Source: Calidifontimicrobium sp035325925 (GTDB taxonomy: Bacteria; Pseudomonadota; Gammaproteobacteria; Burkholderiales; Burkholderiaceae_C). From it: a DNA stretch of 64,000 nt. Below the pieces are notes generated by a model, which searched no databases, was not told where the DNA came from, and saw nothing but the letters and a program-made list of their open reading frames with translations. The stretch is taken from contig NZ_DAOKZA010000001.1 of NCBI RefSeq assembly GCF_035325925.1, forward strand, positions 124,001 through 188,000, in the 5' to 3' direction. Both the position numbers and the translations under genes were made by a program. Shown here piece by piece: positions 1-7,580 of this stretch. Numbering within the stretch: the first letter of the stretch is position 1; each line of letters opens with the position of its first letter.

Positions 1-358
1 AGCCGGCCTGCAGGTCGCCGCGCGCGGCGCGCAACGTGCGCCGGCGCACATGGTGGCGGTCCTCGGCGATGTTGGCCAGGTGGCTGAAGTAGCTGAACGC
101 GCGCACCACGCTGACCGCCTGTTCGACCGACAGGTTCTTCAGCAGCCGGTCGAGCGCCCTGCCGGCGGCGGCGTCGCGCTTGAGCCGGTACGCCACCGAC
201 AGCTGGCGGATGCGCTCGACGAGCGCGAAGGCCTCGGCGCCTTCCTGCTCGCGGATGACGTCGCCGAGGATGCGCCCGAGCAGGCGGATGTCGTCCATCA
301 GCGGGCGGTTCTTCGCCGCGGCGTCGTCGCGGCGGCGGGAAGCGGTGGGGCGCGGCAT
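1..358 (-). CDS. ppc: phosphoenolpyruvate carboxylase, N-terminal part (runs off window)
   Basis: This is the 5' end of a gene that runs off the left edge; about 119 codons are visible from the ATG at 358. The visible protein has the N-terminal helices typical of PEP carboxylase: a segment with RPLMDDIRLLGRILGDVIR, then SVEQAVSVVRAFSYFSHLAN and an AEDRHHVRRR stretch, which matches the family's conserved LVLTAHPTE-preceding region layout. The enzyme makes oxaloacetate from PEP and bicarbonate to refill the TCA cycle. It is divergent from hemC, a common Burkholderiales arrangement. A weak -10-like hexamer TAGCAT lies at 389-384 on the minus strand. The catalytic core is outside the window. Confidence 0.88.
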   Translation of the reverse strand, partial: MPRPTASRRRDDAAAKNRPLMDDIRLLGRILGDVIREQEGAEAFALVERIRQLSVAYRLKRDAAAGRALDRLLKNLSVEQAVSVVRAFSYFSHLANIAEDRHHVRRRTLRAARGDLQAG

Positions 359-436
359 GGCGGGGGCGGGGGTCGGACGGCCGATGCTACCGGGCGCGGC
401 GCCGCGCCGCTGCGCGGCGGCCGCGCGCGGCCCGAC

Positions 437-442
437 CATAAT
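437..442 (+). promoter_or_regulatory. -10-like hexamer CATAAT directly before hemC
   Basis: CATAAT (five of six matches to TATAAT) ends seven bases before the hemC ATG at 450. No Shine-Dalgarno-like GGAG precedes that ATG. Transcription starting about seven bases after the hexamer would begin at or next to the start codon, so the mRNA may be leaderless. No convincing -35 was found. The call is inference from spacing. Confidence 0.4.
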
Positions 443-449
443 CCGCCGC

Positions 450-1385
450 ATGAGCCAGACCCCCGTGATCATCGCCACGCGCGAGAGCCGCCTCGCGCTG
501 TGGCAGGCCGAGCACGTGCGCGCGCTGCTGCGCGAGCGCCTCGGCGTCGGCGTCGAGCTGCTGGGCATGACCACGCGCGGCGACCAGATCCTCGACCGCA
601 CGCTGTCGAAGGTGGGCGGCAAGGGACTGTTCGTCAAGGAGCTCGAGACCGCGCTCGAGGACGGCCGCGCGCACCTGGCGGTGCACTCGCTGAAGGACGT
701 GCCGATGGCGCTGCCCGAGGGCTTCGTGCTCGCTGCGGTGCTCGAGCGCGAGGACCCGCGCGACGCCTTCGTCAGCGCCCGCTTCGAGTCGCTCGATGCG
801 CTGCCCGCCGGTGCGGTGGTCGGCACGTCGAGCCTGCGCCGCGAGGTGCAGCTGCGCGTGCTGCGCCCCGACCTGCGCATCGAGCCGCTGCGTGGCAACC
901 TCGACACGCGGCTGCGCAAGCTCGACGAAGGCGGCTACGACGCGATCGTGCTCGCTGCGGCCGGGCTCGTGCGCCTCGGCCTCGCGTCGCGCATCCGTGC
1001 GCGCTTCGGGCCCGAGCGGATGCTGCCCGCGGCCGGGCAGGGTGCGCTGGGCATCGAGCTGCGCGAGGACGCGCTGGCGCTGCGCGAGCGCGTCGCGACG
1101 CTCACGCACGCGCCGACCTGGCTGGCCACGCACGCCGAGCGTGCGGTATCGCGCACGCTCGGCGGCAGTTGCAGCGTGCCGCTGGCGGCGCACGCGCGCT
1201 TCGACGGCGCGCTGCTGCGCCTGGACGCGCTGCTCGGCGACGCCCACCGCGCCGGCCGTGCGCTGCTGCGCGTGCAGGTCGAGTCGCCGGTGGCCGACAC
1301 CGCGCAGGCCGAGGCGCTGGGCGAGCAGGCGGCCCACGCGCTGCTGGTGCAAGGCGCGGGCGACTACCTCGCCGCGGCCGACTGA
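450..1385 (+). CDS. hemC: hydroxymethylbilane synthase (porphobilinogen deaminase)
   Basis: HemC joins four porphobilinogen molecules into hydroxymethylbilane, the linear tetrapyrrole used for heme and siroheme. The 311-residue protein has the family signatures: IIATRESRLALWQAEHV at the N-terminus, SKVGGKGLFVKELE near residue 53, HSLKDVP near 79, TSSLRR near 126 and GGSCSVPL with Cys241, the residue that holds the dipyrromethane cofactor (Cys242 in E. coli). The ATG at 450 gives the canonical N-terminus; an upstream extension to 180 in the same frame has no family similarity. hemD follows after four bases, so the two are probably co-transcribed. Confidence 0.97.
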   Translation: MSQTPVIIATRESRLALWQAEHVRALLRERLGVGVELLGMTTRGDQILDRTLSKVGGKGLFVKELETALEDGRAHLAVHSLKDVPMALPEGFVLAAVLEREDPRDAFVSARFESLDALPAGAVVGTSSLRREVQLRVLRPDLRIEPLRGNLDTRLRKLDEGGYDAIVLAAAGLVRLGLASRIRARFGPERMLPAAGQGALGIELREDALALRERVATLTHAPTWLATHAERAVSRTLGGSCSVPLAAHARFDGALLRLDALLGDAHRAGRALLRVQVESPVADTAQAEALGEQAAHALLVQGAGDYLAAAD

Positions 1386-1389
1386 CGCC

Positions 1390-2169
1390 GTGCCGACGAC
1401 GCGCGTGGTCGTCACGCGGCCGCAGCCGCAGGCCGACGAGTGGGCGCAGCGCCTGCGCGCCGCGGGCTTCGATGCCGTCGCGCTGCCGCTGCTGGGCATC
1501 GAGGCCGCCGACGACCCGGCACCGGTCGACGCGGCGTGGCGCGCGCTGGCCGGCGCCGATGCGCCGGCGATGCTGGTGTTCGTCAGCCCGAACGCGGTCG
1601 AGCGGTTCTTCGCGCGGTGCCCCGCGGGCGCCACCTGGCCGGCGCGCGTCACGGCGGCGGCGCCCGGGCCCGGCACGGCGCAGGTGCTGCTCGCGCGCGG
1701 CGTGCCGCCGGCGTGCCTCGTGCAGCCGGCGGCCGACGCGCCGCAGTTCGACTCCGAGGCGCTGTGGGCGCGGCTGCGCGAGCGCGACTGGCGCGGCGCG
1801 CACGTGCTGATCGTGCGCGGCGACGGCGGGCGCGACTGGCTGTGCGAGACGCTGCGCGCCGCCGGCGCCGACGTGGACTTCGTGCAGGCCTACCAGCGCG
1901 GCGCGCCGCAGCCCACGGTCGCCGAGCGCGCGCTGCTCGCGCAGGCGCTGGCCGCCCCGGGCGGGCACCTGTGGCTGTTCAGCAGTTCCGAGGCGGTGGG
2001 CCGCCTGCGCGCGCTCGCGCCGCACGCGGCGTGGCGTGGCGCGACGGCGCTGTGCTCGCACCCGCGCATCGCCGAGGCGGCACGCGCGCTCGGCGTGGGC
2101 CGCGTGCACGAGGTGCGGCCGGCCTTCGACGCGGTCGTGGGCGTGCTTCGCGAGGTGGCGCGCGGTTGA
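1390..2169 (+). CDS. hemD: uroporphyrinogen-III synthase
   Basis: HemD closes hydroxymethylbilane with inversion of ring D to give uroporphyrinogen III. The 259-residue protein has the two-lobed HemD layout, with VVVTRPQPQADEWAQRLRAAGF at the start and the conserved FVSPNAVERFF and LFSSSEAVGRL stretches, one in each half. The family is poorly conserved in sequence, so its place four bases after hemC is strong support. I chose the GTG at 1390 because it fits the typical N-terminal TRP motif and short spacing. In many Burkholderiales hemX and hemY follow; here an oxygenase gene follows instead. Confidence 0.93.
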   Translation: MPTTRVVVTRPQPQADEWAQRLRAAGFDAVALPLLGIEAADDPAPVDAAWRALAGADAPAMLVFVSPNAVERFFARCPAGATWPARVTAAAPGPGTAQVLLARGVPPACLVQPAADAPQFDSEALWARLRERDWRGAHVLIVRGDGGRDWLCETLRAAGADVDFVQAYQRGAPQPTVAERALLAQALAAPGGHLWLFSSSEAVGRLRALAPHAAWRGATALCSHPRIAEAARALGVGRVHEVRPAFDAVVGVLREVARG

Positions 2170-2203
2170 GCCGCGCCGCGCGCGCGTTGGCGACAATCGC
2201 GCG

Positions 2204-3049
2204 ATGGACCCGACCCGACAGGCGATCACCCCCGAGCTGCGGCGCTGGATCGTCGAGCAGGCGCGCGCCGGACAGCCGCCCGACGGCGTGCTCGCGGCGA
2301 TGCGTGCCAGCGGCTGGCACGAGGACGTCGCGATCGCGGCGATCGAGCAGGCGCTGCAGGACTTTCTGCAGGAGCAGGGCATCGCCGCACCGGTGCCGGT
2401 GCCCGCGCCCGAACTGGAAGGCTCGCCGTCGGTGGTGCGCGCCGGCGACCGCGACGTGCAGGTGCTGCTGCAGATGGCGCTGCCGCGCGTGGTGGTGTTC
2501 GGCGCGCTGCTGAGCGCGGCCGAGTGCGAGCAGCTGATCGAGCTGGCGCGCCCGCGGCTGGCGCGCTCGCAGACGGTGCAGCAGGCCACCGGCGGCAGCG
2601 AGGTCAACGCCGCGCGCACCAGCCGCGGCATGTTCTTCCAGCGCGGCGAGAACGAGGTCGTCGCGCGCATCGAGCGGCGCATCGCCGCGCTGCTGCACTG
2701 GCCGCTGGACCACGGCGAGGGGCTGCAGGTGCTGCACTACGGCCCCGGCGCCGAATACCAGCCGCACCACGACTACTTCGACCCGGCGCAGCCGGGAACG
2801 CCGACCATCCTCAGGCGTGGTGGCCAGCGCGTGGGCACCGTGGTGATGTACCTGAACACGCCGGCCCGCGGCGGCGGCACGACCTTTCCCGACGTCGGGC
2901 TCGAGGTCGGCGCGGTGCGCGGCAATGCGGTGTTCTTCAGCTACGGCCGCGCGCACCCGGTGACGAAGACGCTGCACGGCGGCGCGCCGGTGGTCGAGGG
3001 CGAGAAGTGGGTCGCGACGAAGTGGCTGCGCGAGGGCGTGTTCACCTGA
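2204..3049 (+). CDS. prolyl 4-hydroxylase-like 2-oxoglutarate/Fe(II) dioxygenase
   Basis: This 281-residue protein has the P4H-type double-stranded beta-helix. The iron ligands are visible: His188 and Asp190 in the PHHDYFD motif and His258 in TLHGGAPV, with Lys268 in EKWVATKW positioned to bind 2-oxoglutarate. Residues 1-60 form a helical region before the catalytic domain. No signal peptide is seen, so it is probably cytoplasmic. Known bacterial members hydroxylate proline in proteins such as EF-Tu or in free peptides, but the substrate here cannot be read from sequence. A GACAAT hexamer ends six bases before the ATG with no Shine-Dalgarno sequence, so translation may be leaderless. It ends 17 bases from the convergent neighbour. 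Confidence 0.9.
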   Translation: MDPTRQAITPELRRWIVEQARAGQPPDGVLAAMRASGWHEDVAIAAIEQALQDFLQEQGIAAPVPVPAPELEGSPSVVRAGDRDVQVLLQMALPRVVVFGALLSAAECEQLIELARPRLARSQTVQQATGGSEVNAARTSRGMFFQRGENEVVARIERRIAALLHWPLDHGEGLQVLHYGPGAEYQPHHDYFDPAQPGTPTILRRGGQRVGTVVMYLNTPARGGGTTFPDVGLEVGAVRGNAVFFSYGRAHPVTKTLHGGAPVVEGEKWVATKWLREGVFT

Positions 3050-3065
3050 CGGCGCGCCGACACGT

Positions 3066-4340
3066 TCAGGTCGACGTCGCGACCGCGCGCGCGCCGACCG
3101 CCGCCAGCCACGACAGCGCCAGCGCGGTGGCCACCGGCCACGCGTAGCGCCAGCCGCCGGCGGCCCAGGCGACGACGCTGCGCACCGCGGTGTTGGTGCC
3201 GATCGCCGCGAGGATCGCCAGCGTGGCGGTGTCGACGCCGAGCCGGCCGTCGCGCACCAGCGCGCCGAGCGCGACGATGCCCGACTGTGCGTCGGCCAGC
3301 CCCGACAGCGCGCTGCCGGCCAGCGCACCGGCGTCGCCGAAACGCGACTGCGCCGCGCTGACGAGCATCGTCACCGCGGTCAGCAGCAGCGCGACGACGG
3401 CGGCTTCGCGCACGCGCAATGGCCCGTCGGTGCCTGCGCGCGGCGCCGGCGCACCGGGGTCGGCCGAGCCGCGGCGCGCCAGCAGCGCGGCGGTCGCGGC
3501 GGCGGCGAGCGCACCGGCGGTCGCGACGGGCCAGAAGGACGCGGCGGCGACCGGCGCCACCGCAGCGAGCATCAGCGCCGCCTGCACCCAGGTCGCGGCG
3601 CTCGACATCACCGCGCCGCCCTGCGCGAGCGCGGTGACCGCCGGCGCGCGCCGCGCCTGCGCGCCCATCGACGCGACGGTCGCGGTGCTGGAGACGAAGC
3701 CCGACGCGAAGCCCGACAGCAGCAGCCCGCGCCGCGCGCCGAGCAGGCGCAGCGCGACGTGGCCGGCCGCCTGCAGCAGCAGGATCAGCAGCATCAGCGC
3801 CGCCAGCGTGTGGGCGCGCAGACCGGCCAGCCAGGGCAGAGGCTCGCGCGGCAGCAGCGGCAGCACGACCAGCGCCAGCGCCGCGAGCAGCAGCAGGTCG
3901 TGCAGCTCGGCTTCGCTGAGCAGCCGCGTGGCGAAGCGGTGCAGGCGGCTGCGCGCGGCCAGCAGCACCGCCAGCGCCACCGACGCGCCGGCGGCCAGCG
4001 CCGGCTGCGGCAGCGCCAGCACGCCGATCGCATAGGTCACCACCAGCGCCAACTCGGTGGTCATGCCCGGGTCGTTCGAGTGCGAGCGCGCGTAGGCGAT
4101 GGCCACCAGCACGACCACCGCGAGCGCGCCGATGGCCACCAGCCATCCCGGCCGGCCGCCGTCGGCCACGTGCGCCAGCGCGCCGCCCAGCGCGGCGACG
4201 GCGAAGGTGCGGATGCCCGCGGCGTGGCGCTGCGCGCCGCGGCCCTTGCGCCGCTCGCGCTCGATTCCGACGAGCAGGCCGGCGCCCAGCGCCACCGCCA
4301 GCCCGAGCGCGACCTCGGTCGCGGACGCCGCGGCGTTCAC
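3066..4340 (-). CDS. MgtC/SapB-DUF4010 family integral membrane protein
   Basis: The 424-residue product is almost entirely hydrophobic helices. It begins with an MgtC/SapB-like segment (LGLAVALGAGLLVGIERERRKG) and continues as the longer DUF4010 type, with the conserved GFASGFVSSTATVASMG stretch near the middle. MgtC relatives are linked to magnesium limitation and control of membrane ATPases, but the function of the long form is not established. The start is the GTG at 4340, which overlaps the stop of the upstream metallo-beta-lactamase gene as GTGA, so the two are translationally coupled. A longer open frame upstream is antisense noise. Confidence 0.85.
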   Translation of the reverse strand: MNAAASATEVALGLAVALGAGLLVGIERERRKGRGAQRHAAGIRTFAVAALGGALAHVADGGRPGWLVAIGALAVVVLVAIAYARSHSNDPGMTTELALVVTYAIGVLALPQPALAAGASVALAVLLAARSRLHRFATRLLSEAELHDLLLLAALALVVLPLLPREPLPWLAGLRAHTLAALMLLILLLQAAGHVALRLLGARRGLLLSGFASGFVSSTATVASMGAQARRAPAVTALAQGGAVMSSAATWVQAALMLAAVAPVAAASFWPVATAGALAAAATAALLARRGSADPGAPAPRAGTDGPLRVREAAVVALLLTAVTMLVSAAQSRFGDAGALAGSALSGLADAQSGIVALGALVRDGRLGVDTATLAILAAIGTNTAVRSVVAWAAGGWRYAWPVATALALSWLAAVGARAVATST

Positions 4341-5692
4341 ACCTCGAAGCGCCCGCCGTGCGGCGGCACGCGCACGCGCCAGCGCAGCTCGTCCTGGATG
4401 CGCAGGCGCAGCGCGTCGGCCGCGGCGGCCTCGCCGTGCACGACGAAGGTCTGGCGCGGCGGCGCGTCGAAGCCGCGCAGCCAGTGCATCACGCCGTCGG
4501 CGTCGGCGTGGCCGGAGAACACCTCGAGCTGGCTGACCTGCGCGCGCGCCGGCACGTACTCGCCGTGGATCTTCACCGACGGCGCGCCGGCCACGAGGTG
4601 CGCGCCGCGGGTGCCGCCGACCTGAAAGCCGGCGAACACCACGTGGTGGCGCGGGTCGGGCAGCAGCGTCTTGAGGTGGTGCAGCACGCGCCCGCCGGTG
4701 GCCATGCCGCTGGCCGAGATGATGACCGCCGGGTAGTGGCGCTGCGCCAGCTTGGCCGACTGCGCCGCGCGCGCGACCAGCGTGACCCCGTCGGTCAGCG
4801 TGGCGATCTCGCGCGCCGCCACGCGCAGCAGCCGGCGGTGGCGCTGGTACAGCTCGGTGGCCTCGATGGCCATCGGGCTGTCGAGGTAGATCGGCAGCCG
4901 GCGGGGAATCTGGCCCGTCGCCTTGAGACGCTGCAGCACGAGCAGCAGCGCCTGCGCGCGGCCGACGGCGAACGACGGCAGCAGCACCGAGCCGCCACGC
5001 GCGACCGTGTCGCGCACGATCGCGCCGAGCCGCTGCATCGCATCGTCGCGCGGGTGCAGCCGGTCGCCGTAGGTCGACTCGACGAGCAGCACGTCGGCGC
5101 GAGCCACGCGATGCGGCGCCGGCATCAGCAGGTCGTCGTCGCGGCCGAGGTCGCCCGAGTAGACCAGCGTGTCGTGGCCGGCGCGCAGCGTCACCGCGCA
5201 CGCGCCCAGCAGGTGACCCACCGGCGTCAGCGACACGTGCACCCGGCCCAGCGCCAGTTCGCGCCCGGGCGACAGCGGCACGATCTTCGCGATCGCACGC
5301 TTCGCGTCGGCGGTGGTGTACAGCGGCAGCGCCTTGTCGTGCCGCGTGTACGCGTAGCGGTTGGCGCGGCGTGCGTCCTCCTCCTGCAGGCGTGCGCTGT
5401 CGAGCAGCATGACCTCGGCGAGGTCGCGCGTGGCCGGCGTCGCGTAGATGGGCCCGCGAAAGCCCGAACGCACCAGCCGCGGCAGCCAGCCCGAGTGGTC
5501 GAGGTGCGCGTGGCTGAGCACCACCGCGTCGGCGCCGAGCAGGGCGGGCGCCGGTGGCAGCCAGTTGCGCTCGCGCAGCACCTTGTAGCCCTGGAACATG
5601 CCGCAGTCGAGCAGCACGCGCGTGCCGGCCATCTCGACGAGGTGGCGCGAGCCGGTGACGGTGTCGGCGGCGCCGTGGAAGTGGATGTGCAT
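4337..5692 (-). CDS. beta-CASP metallo-beta-lactamase (RNA-processing type)
   Basis: The 451-residue protein carries the zinc motif HAHLDH at residues 61-66, the later metal-binding GHLLGA and SGD segments, the ESTYGDR motif that opens the beta-CASP region, and a C-terminal RNA-metabolising region with SGHADADG. It resembles the YSH1/CPSF-type bacterial exonuclease family, which cuts RNA; a nucleic-acid role is known for the family but not shown here. The ATG at 5692 gives the standard MHIHFHGAAD start; an in-frame extension to 5740 is less likely. It overlaps the downstream DUF4010 gene by four bases. Confidence 0.9.
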   Translation of the reverse strand: MHIHFHGAADTVTGSRHLVEMAGTRVLLDCGMFQGYKVLRERNWLPPAPALLGADAVVLSHAHLDHSGWLPRLVRSGFRGPIYATPATRDLAEVMLLDSARLQEEDARRANRYAYTRHDKALPLYTTADAKRAIAKIVPLSPGRELALGRVHVSLTPVGHLLGACAVTLRAGHDTLVYSGDLGRDDDLLMPAPHRVARADVLLVESTYGDRLHPRDDAMQRLGAIVRDTVARGGSVLLPSFAVGRAQALLLVLQRLKATGQIPRRLPIYLDSPMAIEATELYQRHRRLLRVAAREIATLTDGVTLVARAAQSAKLAQRHYPAVIISASGMATGGRVLHHLKTLLPDPRHHVVFAGFQVGGTRGAHLVAGAPSVKIHGEYVPARAQVSQLEVFSGHADADGVMHWLRGFDAPPRQTFVVHGEAAAADALRLRIQDELRWRVRVPPHGGRFEV

Positions 5693-5745
5693 CGTGGTCT
5701 CGGCGCAGTGCGGTGCCCGGGCCCGTGGGCGAGCACGCACCGGCG

Positions 5746-5800
5746 GGTGCGGCCCGGTCGTCGGGGCGGGGTGAGCACAGGCGCGCAGTCTATGCGCACG
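5746..5800. repeat. 55-bp direct repeat, left copy beside assembly gap
   Basis: These 55 bases recur without a mismatch immediately after the run of Ns. Exact identity ending at both gap edges is what a de Bruijn assembler leaves when two contigs share a k-mer overlap (k=55). It is most likely one locus counted twice. Confidence 0.9.
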
Positions 5801-5900
5801 NNNNNNNNNNNNNNNNNNNNNNNNNNNNNNNNNNNNNNNNNNNNNNNNNNNNNNNNNNNNNNNNNNNNNNNNNNNNNNNNNNNNNNNNNNNNNNNNNNNN
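5801..5900. other. assembly gap (100 Ns)
   Basis: Exactly 100 N bases, the standard placeholder for a gap of unknown size. The flanks are the same 55 bases, so the true distance is probably negative (an unmerged overlap) and little or no sequence may be missing. Confidence 0.98.
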
Positions 5901-5955
5901 GGTGCGGCCCGGTCGTCGGGGCGGGGTGAGCACAGGCGCGCAGTCTATGCGCACG
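5901..5955. repeat. 55-bp direct repeat, right copy beside assembly gap
   Basis: Identical to the 55 bases at 5746-5800. It ends with a GCGCA-N5-TGCGC dyad whose core also occurs at 7542-7558 upstream of the oxidoreductase gene. That recurrence may have tangled the assembly graph here. Confidence 0.9.
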
Positions 5956-6093
5956 GCGCACCCCGGTGCTGCACCCGGGCGCCGCGGACCGGTCATCGTG
6001 CGGAACGAAAGCGCAGCTACGATGGTCCGATCGATGTCTCGGCCGGCGCGACCCGCACCGGCCACCTCGATCGTTCCATCCAAGGAGAACCCC

Positions 6094-6843
6094 ATGCGAC
6101 TGCAAGGCAAGAACATGATCGTCACCGGCGGGGCCAGCGGCATCGGCCTGGCCACCGTGGCGCGCTGCCTGAAGGAGGGCGCCAACGTCGTGCTGTCCGA
6201 TCTGGCCGGCAGCGACGGCGCGGCGCGTGCGAAGGCGCTGGACGGCCAGGGCGGGCGCTGCCTGTTCAAGGCCTGCGACGTCAGTTCGACCGCGCAGGTC
6301 GACGCGCTGGTCGCGGACGCCGCCGAGGAACTCGGCAGCGTGGACATCGTGTTCGCCAACGCCGGCATCGGCGGGCTGGCCGACGCCACCGAGTACACCG
6401 ACGCCGACTACCTGCGCATCATCGACATCAACCTCAACGGCGTGTTCCGCACCGCGCGCGCCGCGCTGCGGCAGATGTACCGGCAGGGCTCGGGCAGCAT
6501 CGTCAACTGCGCGTCCATCCTCGGCACCCTGGGGCAGAGCGGCACCGCGGCGTACTCGGCGGCCAAGGGCGGCGTCGTGAACATGACGCGCACGCTGGCC
6601 ATCGAGGCGGCACCGCGGGGCGTGCGCGTCAATTCGATCGGCCCGGGCTACATCGACACGCCGCTGCTGAAGGACCTGCCCGACGACATGCGCCGGGCGC
6701 TGATCGCGCTGCACCCGATCGGCCGCCTGGGCCGCGACGAGGAGGTCGCCAACGCGGTGCTGTTCCTGGGCAGCGACGAGGCCAGCTTCGTGACCGGCGC
6801 GTACCTGCTGGTCGACGGCGGCTACGCGGCGGGCAAGTCGTGA
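6094..6843 (+). CDS. short-chain dehydrogenase/reductase
   Basis: A classical 249-residue SDR. It has the cofactor motif TGGASGIG at residues 11-18, the NAG motif at 89-91 and the catalytic set Ser141, Tyr154 and Lys158 (YSAAK). The DVS segment near residue 62 and an acidic residue at the end of strand 2 (SDLAG) favour NAD over NADP. The C-terminal FVTGAYLLVDGGYA motif is the usual SDR ending. The substrate cannot be deduced. A clear Shine-Dalgarno AAGGAG at 6082-6087 supports the ATG at 6094; in-frame sequence upstream runs into the gap and is not coding. Confidence 0.93.
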   Translation: MRLQGKNMIVTGGASGIGLATVARCLKEGANVVLSDLAGSDGAARAKALDGQGGRCLFKACDVSSTAQVDALVADAAEELGSVDIVFANAGIGGLADATEYTDADYLRIIDINLNGVFRTARAALRQMYRQGSGSIVNCASILGTLGQSGTAAYSAAKGGVVNMTRTLAIEAAPRGVRVNSIGPGYIDTPLLKDLPDDMRRALIALHPIGRLGRDEEVANAVLFLGSDEASFVTGAYLLVDGGYAAGKS

Positions 6844-6866
6844 CGCCCTGATGCCGCGCGCCGGGT

Positions 6867-7541
6867 TCAGCCCGACGGTCGCATCGCGGCGCGCGCCAGC
6901 GCCGCGGATTCGACCACGTGCACGCCGGCGTGCGCGCGCAGCGTGGCCAGCAGCCCGGCGGCGACGTCGTCGGCGGCGATCGGGCGCCAGCGCGCCGGCA
7001 GCCAGCGCGCGACCGGCGCGGCGAGCGACTGCGCCAGGTGCTCGGCGAAGCGCCGCGGCTGGCCGAGCGCGCCGCGGTCGCCGACGAGCAGCGACGGGCG
7101 CGCGATGGCGAGCACTTCGAAGCCCAGCGTGGCCAGCGCGGCCTCCATCTCGCCCTTGACGCGGTTGTAGAACACCGCCGAGCGCTGGTCGGCGCCGAGT
7201 GCCGAGACCACGCCGAAGCGCGTCGCACCGGCGGCACGCGCGGCGCGCGCGAAGGCGAGCACGGCGTCGTGATCGACCGCGCGCTGCGCCGCCTGCGATC
7301 CGGCCTGCGCGATCGTCGTGCCGAGCGCGCACAGTGCGCTGTCCAGCGGTGGCAGGTCGTGCGGCGGCCAGGGCAGGCGTCGCGCCTTGGGCAGTGCCTC
7401 GAGTTCGGGCACCGCGCGGCGCAGCGGCAGCCACAGCGCGGTGCACTCCGGATCGGCGGCCAGCCGGCGTGCGAGCGCGCGCCCGACCAGCCCGCTCGCG
7501 CCGGCGAGCGCGACGCGGCCGGGCACGGGGGGCGAACGCAT
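6867..7541 (-). CDS. NAD(P)-binding oxidoreductase (HTATIP2/atypical SDR-like)
   Basis: The 224-residue protein has a Rossmann GxxGxxG motif (GASGLVG, residues 14-20) and the atypical YNRVK active-site pattern at Tyr125/Lys129. It resembles the short NAD(P)H-binding oxidoreductases related to human HTATIP2/TIP30. The substrate is unknown. The minus-strand hexamer TAGACT (7553-7548) ends six bases before the ATG with no Shine-Dalgarno sequence, so the transcript may be leaderless. The promoter lies inside the same GCGCAGTCTATGCGC dyad that flanks the assembly gap. The gene is convergent with the SDR upstream of it on the map. Confidence 0.82.
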   Translation of the reverse strand: MRSPPVPGRVALAGASGLVGRALARRLAADPECTALWLPLRRAVPELEALPKARRLPWPPHDLPPLDSALCALGTTIAQAGSQAAQRAVDHDAVLAFARAARAAGATRFGVVSALGADQRSAVFYNRVKGEMEAALATLGFEVLAIARPSLLVGDRGALGQPRRFAEHLAQSLAAPVARWLPARWRPIAADDVAAGLLATLRAHAGVHVVESAALARAAMRPSG

Positions 7542-7580
7542 GCGCGCAGTCTATGCGCGCACCGCGGCCGGGCCGCGCGT

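Noticed and set aside
50..1810. Very long open frames (several hundred residues) overlapping hemC and many other genes in other frames
   Set aside because: In DNA this GC-rich, stops are rare in the wrong frames. These translations are Arg/Ala/Pro-rich and have no domain character, while the true genes show family motifs.
5746..5955. The duplicated 55-mer as a target-site duplication or attachment site of a mobile element
   Set aside because: No transposase or integrase is seen, and exact identity abutting a default-size N run is better explained by contig overlap.
5713..6093. Coding upstream extension of the SDR through the gap
   Set aside because: The frame crosses Ns and the duplicated 55-mer. 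A proper Shine-Dalgarno sequence and canonical SDR start lie at 6094.
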